In this document: one piece after another, positions 1 through 4,627 of the stretch | Position numbering within the stretch: position 1 is the first letter of the stretch | Layout: the number at the start of each line of letters is the position of its first letter | Assembly: GCA_937960725.1 (NCBI GenBank) | Contig: CALGOY010000062.1 | Location: forward strand, 1-5,716 | Reading direction: 5' to 3' | From: an uncultured Bacillota bacterium | Lineage (GTDB): Bacteria > Bacillota > Clostridia > Caldicoprobacterales > UBA3941 | Length of the DNA stretch: 5,716 nt | Notes under the pieces: model-generated | The model's input: only the letters and a program-made list of their open reading frames with translations | What the model was told of the DNA's origin: nothing | The model's database searches: none | Made by a program: the position numbers and the translations under genes

Positions 1-73
1 TACATGACATTTTATCAGAATAAATTCAATATGACATTATCATAGAATAACTACAGCATGGAACGAAATATAG

Positions 74-102
74 TTGACATTTGCATGATTGGACAATACA
101 AT
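74..102 (+). promoter_or_regulatory. Sigma-70-type promoter for the CDF gene
   Basis: The -35 box TTGACA (74-79) is consensus. The -10 box TACAAT (97-102) differs from consensus at one base, and the spacer is exactly 17 nt. Transcription would start near 109, leaving a leader of about 120 nt before the CDF start codon. A second TATAAT occurs at 157-162, but the best -35 candidates around it are poor or wrongly spaced, so I treat it as secondary. No regulator gene is in view. Confidence 0.7.
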
Positions 103-168
103 GTTATATATACTTCTAAGATAAAATGAATTTGTTTTGTTACATAAGACAATGGGTATAATTAAAAT

Positions 169-208
169 CCATGGGACATTGCGTTGGGTAGCGTTCCATG
201 GTTTTTTT
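169..208 (+). terminator. Terminator-like hairpin in the CDF leader (possible attenuator)
   Basis: CCATGGGAC (169-177) pairs with GTTCCATGG (193-201) through 9 bp, including one G-U pair. Seven T residues (202-208) follow directly, which is the form of an intrinsic terminator. It ends 10 nt before the Shine-Dalgarno of the CDF gene and lies downstream of the good promoter at 74-102. Read-through would therefore be needed for CDF expression from that promoter. It could instead end a transcript arriving from left of the window, but no gene occupies the preceding 168 nt. I recognise no known riboswitch fold upstream of it. Confidence 0.55.
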
Positions 209-230
209 ATAAATCGCAGGAGGTACTTTT

Positions 231-1112
231 ATGGAAATAATCAATTATAAAAAAGTACAAAAAGTTCTACTTGTTATTTTACTAGCTAATTTAGTCGTAG
301 CTACGTTAAAAATTATAGTAGGCTCAATTATAAAAAGTGCTAGTATGACAGCAGATGGATTTCATTCGCTCTCAGATGGTTCTTCTAATATCGTTGGGCT
401 GATCGGTATTCATTTTGCTTCCAAACCTGAAGATGAGAAACACCCTTATGGACATAGCAAATACGAAACATTGGCGGGTTTATCTATATCAGTTATGCTA
501 TTTTTCGCGGCTGGAAAGGTTATTTTAGGAGCAATCGAAAGATTTAAAGAACCTATAATTCCTGAAATAACAATAGAAAGTCTCATAGTGCTAATTTTCA
601 CTTTAATAGTCAACATTGTCGTTTCTTTTGCAGAATATAGAAAAGGAAAAGAGCTTAACAGCCAAATTCTTATTTCGGACTCAGTGCATACAAGAAGCGA
701 TATTTATATTTCCTTAGGAGTTTTGGCTACTCTCATAGCTGTTAAATTAGGACTCCCCCCTATAATCGATCCCATTGCTTCGTTAGTAGTAGCCGCTTTT
801 ATTATTCACGCAGGCTATGAAATTTTTAAAGAAAATAGCAATGTACTTCTTGACGCTGTAGCTATTGATCCAGAAGAGATAAGGGAGATTGTGATGAGTT
901 TCGAAGATGTAAAAGATGTCCATAAAATCAGGAGTAGAAACGGCGTAAATCATTTAAACATCGATTTACACATAGAAGTTAATCCAAAATTGGATGTTGA
1001 CGCGTCCCATAAATTAGTCCACGATATAGAAGATGCTATCAGAGCAAAATTTAACAAAACTATACACTTAATAGCCCATGTTGAACCATATAAAGGAAAG
1101 TTAGAGCAATAA
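231..1112 (+). CDS. Cation diffusion facilitator (CDF) family metal exporter, probably Zn2+
   Basis: This is a 293-residue inner-membrane metal/proton antiporter that exports divalent cations. The layout is typical of the family: six hydrophobic segments (about 12-33, 37-62, 80-102, 115-134, 150-172, 178-198) followed by a cytoplasmic domain (about 205-290). Metal-site residues line up with E. coli YiiP/FieF almost number for number: site A H45, D49, H153, D157; site B D68, H71, H75; C-terminal site H231, H247, H260, H283, E285. Site A is His-Asp-His-Asp, where YiiP has Asp-Asp-His-Asp. The His form is associated with Zn2+-selective members, so zinc is inferred, and Co2+, Cd2+ or Fe2+ cannot be excluded. 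The ATG at 231 has an excellent ribosome binding site (AGGAGGT, 6-nt spacer). The gene is monocistronic and convergent with the cysteine-transport operon. By eye its codons are more AT-rich than those of the operon. Confidence 0.93.
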   Translation: MEIINYKKVQKVLLVILLANLVVATLKIIVGSIIKSASMTADGFHSLSDGSSNIVGLIGIHFASKPEDEKHPYGHSKYETLAGLSISVMLFFAAGKVILGAIERFKEPIIPEITIESLIVLIFTLIVNIVVSFAEYRKGKELNSQILISDSVHTRSDIYISLGVLATLIAVKLGLPPIIDPIASLVVAAFIIHAGYEIFKENSNVLLDAVAIDPEEIREIVMSFEDVKDVHKIRSRNGVNHLNIDLHIEVNPKLDVDASHKLVHDIEDAIRAKFNKTIHLIAHVEPYKGKLEQ

Positions 1113-1166
1113 AAAATAATAGTTATGCTCCCCTCTTTATTTTGGGGAGCATAGCTTTATTCTTTT
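1111..1166. terminator. Bidirectional intrinsic terminator between convergent CDF gene and ABC operon
   Basis: GTTATGCTCCCC (1122-1133) pairs with GGGGAGCATAGC (1144-1155) in a 12-bp stem with one G-U pair, and A1121-T1156 can extend it. The loop is 10 nt. On the plus strand a T-rich tract (1156-1166) follows. On the minus strand the A-rich run at 1111-1117 becomes a U-tract. The element thus sits just past the stop codons of both genes and can serve the CDF gene and the transporter operon alike. Confidence 0.85.
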
Positions 1167-1176
1167 CTATTTTAAT

Positions 1177-2037
1177 TTACTCCAATTTTCCGCCTTCAAT
1201 TACAATGCTCTCTTTGAATTCTTCTCCATATATATCCGCTAGTGTTGCATCGTATGCCTCCTGTATGAAATTCTCTTCAGCAAGGCGGGCAAGTTCATTG
1301 TTAATCCAGTCGAGCAATTCTTTATTGCCCTTCTTAACAGCTGGAGCTATTACATCCTGGTCGCCCAGTGTCGGTACTCCAACTACAAAGCCAGGATTCT
1401 GTTTTGCCCATGCAATCACTTCTGTATTATCGTTAATTATGGCATCGCCTCGGCCGTCTTTTAATGCTTCAAATATTTCCGTGTATTGTTCAAACTTCAA
1501 CTGCTCAATCTCGGGATAGTTCTTTGTTAAATAAGTTTCTGCGGTCGTTCCTTTTGCGACGATAACTTTTTTATCCTTTAACTGCTCAATTGAGGTAATC
1601 GGATCACTTTCCGGGGAAACTATTCCGAGGGATACTTTCATATAAGGATTTGCAAAATCCACCTTTTGTTTTCTTTCATCTGTAACCGTAAAGTTAGCCA
1701 TTATTATATCAACCTTGTTCGACTCTAAAAATGCTACTCTGCTTGCTGCATCGACAATAACAAATTCAACCTTGGACTCATCTCCTAAAAGGTCCTTTGC
1801 AAATCTTCTTGCAATATATACATCAAAACCCTGAATCTCACCGTTTTCATCAACATAACCAAAAGGATATTTATCGCCAAACACACCAATCCTAATCTTG
1901 CCCCGCTTCTTAATTTCGGCGATAGAACCTGATTCCGATACAGCTGTATTCGTGCTTGCATTATTGCAGCCTGCAAACAGCCCTAGTGCTAAAACCACAA
2001 TCACTATAACCGATAAAATCCTTTTAAAGATTTTCAT
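1177..2037 (-). CDS. Cysteine ABC transporter substrate-binding lipoprotein (family 3, CjaA-like)
   Basis: This 286-residue extracellular binding protein captures an amino acid and delivers it to the membrane permeases. Counting from ATG 2037, a basic N-terminus and hydrophobic stretch lead to the lipobox-like F-A-G-C, with lipidated C24. The mature family-3 binding domain starts near residue 40. Expected ligand contacts are visible: T-x-x-R (T119, R122) for the alpha-carboxylate and D203 in the INDN segment for the amino group. Segments such as IRIGVFGDK, FGYVDE, KVDII-ANFT, DVIAPAVKKG and the C-terminal VIEGGK closely match the Campylobacter cysteine-binding protein CjaA as I remember it, pointing to cysteine. 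The Cys-type T-box of the operon supports this. The ATG at 2037 is preferred over an in-frame TTG at 2046 because AAGGGA (2047-2052) lies 9 nt before the ATG but abuts the TTG. It is the last gene of the operon, 26 nt after the ATPase. Cystine or a broader range remains possible. Confidence 0.9.
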   Translation of the reverse strand: MKIFKRILSVIVIVVLALGLFAGCNNASTNTAVSESGSIAEIKKRGKIRIGVFGDKYPFGYVDENGEIQGFDVYIARRFAKDLLGDESKVEFVIVDAASRVAFLESNKVDIIMANFTVTDERKQKVDFANPYMKVSLGIVSPESDPITSIEQLKDKKVIVAKGTTAETYLTKNYPEIEQLKFEQYTEIFEALKDGRGDAIINDNTEVIAWAKQNPGFVVGVPTLGDQDVIAPAVKKGNKELLDWINNELARLAEENFIQEAYDATLADIYGEEFKESIVIEGGKLE

Positions 2038-2046
2038 CCTAACCAA

Positions 2047-2052
2047 TCCCTT
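2047..2052 (-). promoter_or_regulatory. Ribosome binding site that fixes the start of the binding protein
   Basis: AAGGGA on the minus strand lies 9 nt before the ATG at 2037. It directly abuts the upstream in-frame TTG at 2046, which is far too close for initiation there. This supports a 286-residue product rather than a 289-residue one. Confidence 0.7.
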
Positions 2053-2063
2053 CGTTCTATAAT

Positions 2064-2813
2064 TTAATATTGGAATCTATTTAAAAAATGCCGGGCCCGT
2101 TCTGTCTTCGGCTTTGTGAAAAACTCTCGAGGCTCTGTTATTTCACAGATTCTTCCTTTGTCAATAAATACTATTCTGTCAGCAACAGCCCTGGCAAATG
2201 ACAACTCGTGGGTTACAACAATCATTGTCATGCCCTGCTTTGCAAGCCCCAACATTACATCCAAAACCTCCCTCACCATTTCAGGATCAAGGGCTGCTGT
2301 AACTTCGTCAAACAGCATTATCTCGGGATTCATACACAAAGCCCTTACAATCGCTACCCGCTGCTTCTGTCCTCCGGAAAGCTGACGGGGATAAGAATTT
2401 TCTCTATCTAATAGTCCCACTCTATCTAGTAGCTGCCTTGCCTGCTCCATCACCTCCTTTTTATCCCTTTTTTGCACTTTAACAGGACCTAAGATAATAT
2501 TTTCTATAACCGTCATGTGCGGAAACAGCTCATAATTTTGAAATACCATCCCTATTTGCTGGCGAACTTCCTGCCAGTTTACATCCCCATTAACAAGGCT
2601 TTTGTCGCGAAATATTATATCGCCTCCCTGTATTTTTTCCAGGCCATTGAGGCATCGTAAAAGTGTACTTTTCCCGCAGCCTGAAGGCCCTAGAATCACA
2701 ATAACTTCACCTTTGCTTATACTTAAATTAATGTTATCCAGAACAGTTGTTTCACCGTATTTCTTATACAAGTTCTTTATTTCCAATAATACCCGACTAT
2801 CCTTCTTATTCAC
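2064..2813 (-). CDS. Amino-acid (cysteine) ABC transporter ATP-binding protein
   Basis: This is the ATPase that powers the importer at the cytoplasmic face; it has 249 residues with a GTG start at 2813. All ABC motifs are present (GTG = residue 1): A-loop Y19, Walker A GPSGCGKST 42-50, Q-loop Q92, signature LSGGQ 145-149, Walker B IMLFDE 165-170 with catalytic E170, D-loop ALD 174-176 and switch H202. It belongs to the polar-amino-acid (GlnQ/HisP/ArtP) subfamily, whose members run about 240-260 residues. After Walker B it reads DEVTAALDPE, not the commoner DEPTSALDPE. An upstream in-frame ATG at 2837 would overlap the preceding permease by 13 bp and has only a weak ribosome binding site. The GTG has AGGGG 8 nt upstream, overlapping the permease stop codon, which suggests translational coupling. 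The product acts with the two permeases upstream and the binding protein downstream. Confidence 0.92.
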   Translation of the reverse strand: MNKKDSRVLLEIKNLYKKYGETTVLDNINLSISKGEVIVILGPSGCGKSTLLRCLNGLEKIQGGDIIFRDKSLVNGDVNWQEVRQQIGMVFQNYELFPHMTVIENIILGPVKVQKRDKKEVMEQARQLLDRVGLLDRENSYPRQLSGGQKQRVAIVRALCMNPEIMLFDEVTAALDPEMVREVLDVMLGLAKQGMTMIVVTHELSFARAVADRIVFIDKGRICEITEPREFFTKPKTERARHFLNRFQY

Positions 2814-2821
2814 AATTAACA

Positions 2822-2826
2822 CCCCT
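2822..2826 (-). promoter_or_regulatory. Ribosome binding site favouring the GTG start of the ATPase
   Basis: AGGGG on the minus strand overlaps the TAG stop (2825-2827) of the upstream permease and is 8 nt from the GTG at 2813-2811. The alternative ATG at 2837 is preceded only by a weak TGGA. The arrangement fits a ribosome finishing the permease and restarting on the ATPase. Confidence 0.6.
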
Positions 2827-3502
2827 ATCCATTCCATCTGTTTTCCAGTATCCTAGATATTTTCGAGAGAGGATAGCAGATTATAAAATATAATATAAAT
2901 ACAAAGCCATACACCCAGAAGGATGCTGTAGGTATTTCTACGCGGAAACGCTCTATAATTTGCTGTCCTACTTTTGTAACATCTATAACCCCTATCAAAA
3001 CTACTAGGGAAGTAGTCTTAACCATCCTGGTAGCCAAATTTATAGCTCCCGGCAGCATCCTCTTCACAGCCTGGGGTATAAGGATATACTGGTAAAGATC
3101 CCAAGGGTTAAGCCCTATAGCTTTTCCAGAGTCGACCTGATGCCTTGGCAAAGATTCCAATGCGCCCCTTACAATATCCCCCATCTCAGCTGCACCCCAA
3201 AGGCTAAATACAATGATAGAAACAGTTTCACCGCTTAAATCTATATTCAAAGCAGTAGTAACTCCAAAATACATAACAAACAACCAAACTAGAATCGGTA
3301 TTATTCTAAACATTTCCAAATACAGACGGCAAACTGAGCGCAGCCATTTTGACTTTGATGTCCAGATAACTCCCAAAACTATCCCTAGCAGCGAACCAAT
3401 AGAAATTGATATGAAAGCAATTCTTACTGTCACCATTAAGCCCTCAAACAGGCGCTGCATATTCACCCCTGTAAAAAGTATACTAATTCCCAAACTCTGC
3501 AT
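2825..3502 (-). CDS. Amino-acid (cysteine) ABC transporter permease, second subunit
   Basis: This 225-residue inner-membrane permease is of the HisM/GlnP type and forms the translocation pore with the permease encoded just upstream. Hydrophobic segments alternate along the protein. The segment EMFRIIPILVWLF (about 63-75) corresponds to the conserved FRGTP-like signature of polar-amino-acid permeases. The EAA loop that contacts the ATPase lies at about 113-143, starting GALESLPRHQVDSGKAIGL. The ATG at 3502 has a strong ribosome binding site (AAAGGAGA, about 8 nt away) inside the end of the upstream gene, which it overlaps by 20 bp (3483-3502). An internal ATG at codon 15 with GGGG in front is a less likely start. 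The extra N-terminal residues (ILFTG-N-RLFEGL) look like the normal beginning of such permeases. Specificity for cysteine is inferred from the operon, not from this protein. Confidence 0.92.
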   Translation of the reverse strand: MQSLGISILFTGVNMQRLFEGLMVTVRIAFISISIGSLLGIVLGVIWTSKSKWLRSVCRLYLEMFRIIPILVWLFVMYFGVTTALNIDLSGETVSIIVFSLWGAAEMGDIVRGALESLPRHQVDSGKAIGLNPWDLYQYILIPQAVKRMLPGAINLATRMVKTTSLVVLIGVIDVTKVGQQIIERFRVEIPTASFWVYGFVFILYFIICYPLSKISRILENRWNG

Positions 3503-4148
3503 ACCGCACTCTCCTTTCCAGCCATGTTAAAAGCATCGATAAAGGCAAAATTATAATCAAATATGCAGCTACTAACATAAGCAGCGATTCAAAGGTTTGA
3601 TAGTACATGCCTATTAAATCTTTTGTTACATTCATAAGGTCAACTACTGCTATTGCTCCTACGATAGAAGTTTCTTTCAGAAGAAAAATACAATTTGCAG
3701 CTACTGAAGGCATGCTCACAGAAAATGCCTGAGGAAAAATTACATATCTAACAAGCTGAGCTTGGCTGAGGCCTATACTAAGCCCAGATTCAATTTGTGA
3801 CCTGCTTACAGCTTCCAAACCGCTTCGAAAAGCTTCCGCCATATAGCTGCCCCCTAAGAAAGACAGGCCAATGATGGCACATGTATTCTCGCTCAGAGTT
3901 ATACCTAGCTTAGTGAGGCCAAAGTATAAAAAGAACAGCTGTATAAGCAGCGGGGTATTGCGTGAAAGCTCGATATAAATCTTGACAATAGTCTTCAAGC
4001 CTTTCAGCTTTAAATATAAGGCTATGCTGCATATAAGGCCGATTACCAGAGATATCAATATTCCCCAAAATCCAAGCTTTAACGTCGCCCATGCCGCCTG
4101 CCGATAAAGCGGCAAACTATCTATTATAAATTGCCAGTTAAGGTTCAT
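3483..4148 (-). CDS. Amino-acid (cysteine) ABC transporter permease, first subunit
   Basis: This 221-residue inner-membrane permease of the HisQ/GlnP type is the first structural gene of the operon and pairs with the downstream permease. The segment ELSRNTPLLIQLFFLYFGL (60-78) is the hallmark N/G-T-P-L-L-x-Q signature of polar-amino-acid transporters. The EAA loop (about 112-141, LEAVSRSQIESGLSIGL and on to FPQA) is the docking site for the ATPase. It is of normal length for the family, and no frame damage is seen. The ATG at 4148 has a very good ribosome binding site (GAGGTG, 8 nt upstream). About 60 nt separate it from the T-box terminator, so its expression should depend on read-through of that terminator. 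The substrate assignment comes from the T-box and the binding protein. Confidence 0.93.
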   Translation of the reverse strand: MNLNWQFIIDSLPLYRQAAWATLKLGFWGILISLVIGLICSIALYLKLKGLKTIVKIYIELSRNTPLLIQLFFLYFGLTKLGITLSENTCAIIGLSFLGGSYMAEAFRSGLEAVSRSQIESGLSIGLSQAQLVRYVIFPQAFSVSMPSVAANCIFLLKETSIVGAIAVVDLMNVTKDLIGMYYQTFESLLMLVAAYLIIILPLSMLLTWLERRVRYAEFGN

Positions 4149-4210
4149 CTACTTTTCACCTCGATTATGCTAATATCTTTCAAACCTAAAAAATAATAAA
4201 TATATGCCTT

Positions 4211-4248
4211 AAACAAAAAAACTTCTACCCCATACAGAGGCAGAAGTT
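4211..4248 (-). terminator. T-box intrinsic terminator
   Basis: On the minus strand AACTTCTGCC (4248-4239) pairs with GGGTAGAAGTT (4230-4220) in about 10 bp, followed by a run of U (4219-4215) and further U after one G. This is the default OFF structure when tRNA-Cys is charged. It sits roughly 60 nt before the first permease. Confidence 0.88.
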
Positions 4249-4269
4249 AATTCCGCGGTTCCACTCTGT
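4234..4269 (-). promoter_or_regulatory. T-box antiterminator
   Basis: ACAGAG (4269-4264) pairs with CTCTGT (4239-4234), and GCGG (4256-4253) pairs with CTGC (4243-4240). The 7-nt bulge UGGAACC, which binds the tRNA acceptor end, lies between the two helices. This is the standard T-box antiterminator. It uses bases that the terminator stem also needs, so the two folds exclude each other: uncharged tRNA-Cys stabilises this one and allows transcription of the operon. Confidence 0.85.
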
Positions 4270-4513
4270 TTACCGGATATAGAATCCAGCATCTCGTCGT
4301 TTTGGTACTATCATACCTCAACGCTATAACGGGCGTAGCCGCCGGAGTCTACTGTCATTTCGATCCGGTGCTCAGGGATGCACTTCAGTTAACTTCAATC
4401 TAAAATCCCTTCCAGCCTAAGGGGATTTCTCTCTGAAGATCTCCATTAACCTACTCTTCCCATCATCGCGATTTATAATATTCATATATGTATACTACGT
4501 TTATATGTTTACT

Positions 4514-4542
4514 ATTATATTCATCCGCTATTTACTTGTCAA
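4514..4542 (-). promoter_or_regulatory. Consensus sigma-70 promoter of the cysteine-transport operon
   Basis: Minus-strand TTGACA (4542-4537) and TATAAT (4519-4514) are both perfect consensus, with a 17-nt spacer. Transcription should start near 4507, about 35 nt before Stem I of the T-box. A promoter this strong fits control exerted mainly by attenuation, not by initiation. Confidence 0.85.
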
Positions 4543-4590
4543 CTAATTTTTTTATTTTCCTTATTATTCTCTTAAATCAAAGTAGCAAAA

Positions 4591-4618
4591 TAAAAAAGGA
4601 CGCAAACTTGCGTCCTTT
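4591..4618 (-). terminator. Intrinsic terminator of the glutamate dehydrogenase gene
   Basis: AAAGGACGCA (4595-4604) and TGCGTCCTTT (4609-4618) form a 10-bp stem closed by a 4-nt loop. On the minus strand it ends in six U residues (4597-4592). It begins 9 nt after the stop codon at 4628-4630 and insulates the dehydrogenase from the operon promoter about 50 nt further on. Confidence 0.88.
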
Positions 4619-4627
4619 CCCTAGATA

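Larger units (their letters stand above)
1..230 (+). other. AT-rich intergenic region upstream of the CDF gene
   Basis: I see no credible gene in this stretch. It holds the promoter at 74-102, the hairpin at 169-208 and the ribosome binding site AGGAGGT at 218-224, six nt before the ATG at 231. TGACAT occurs at 5-10, 32-37 and 75-80, the last overlapping the -35 box. The first two copies belong to an imperfect direct repeat with a 27-nt period (about 4-23 and 31-49). The only short frame, ATG at 58 to TGA at 129 (23 residues), lacks a ribosome binding site. Confidence 0.6.
4211..4475 (-). ncRNA. T-box riboswitch leader, tRNA-Cys specific
   Basis: The RNA senses uncharged tRNA and controls transcription of the transporter operon downstream. 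The diagnostic T-box AGAGTGGAACCGCGG is at 4253-4267. Stem I runs from about 4470 to 4370: GGGA (4461-4458) pairs with TCCC (4378-4375), GTTAA (4450-4446) with TTAAC (4392-4388), CTTCA (4438-4434) with TGAAG (4397-4393), and AAATCCC with GGGATTT at the distal end. The AGTA motif is at 4455-4452 and AGAGA at about 4432. In the specifier loop GAAG-TGC-ATCCCT-GAGC aligns with GAAA-GGC-AUUCUU-GAGC of B. subtilis glyQS, giving specifier UGC (4382-4380), Cys. The bulge UGGA (4263-4260) fits a tRNA ending UCCA; tRNA-Cys has discriminator U, while Ala and Val, the neighbouring-register readings, normally have A. A hairpin CTGGAT/ATCCGG (about 4288-4272) resembles Stem III. Confidence 0.93.

Noticed and set aside
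58..129. Possible 23-residue leader peptide upstream of the CDF gene
   Set aside because: It starts upstream of the predicted promoter and has no Shine-Dalgarno sequence, so it would not be on the main transcript.
109..208. NiCo (czcD) or yybP-ykoY metal riboswitch before the CDF gene
   Set aside because: The leader is AT-rich and lacks the G/C-rich stems and conserved loops of these classes as I know them; only the terminal hairpin is convincing.
1142..1519. Plus-strand open frame of 125 residues
   Set aside because: It begins inside the terminator hairpin loop region and runs antisense to the binding-protein gene; it has no ribosome binding site and no recognisable protein.
2116..2856. 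Several plus-strand open frames (2116-2385, 2208-2411, 2602-2856)
   Set aside because: They are antisense shadows of the ATPase gene, whose motifs are complete and unambiguous on the minus strand.
3213..3530. Plus-strand open frame of 105 residues
   Set aside because: It is antisense to the second permease, without a ribosome binding site or family resemblance.
4379..4383. Alternative T-box specifier readings GTG (Val) or GCA (Ala)
   Set aside because: The register aligned to glyQS gives TGC, and the UGGA bulge matches discriminator U, whereas Val and Ala tRNAs normally carry A.
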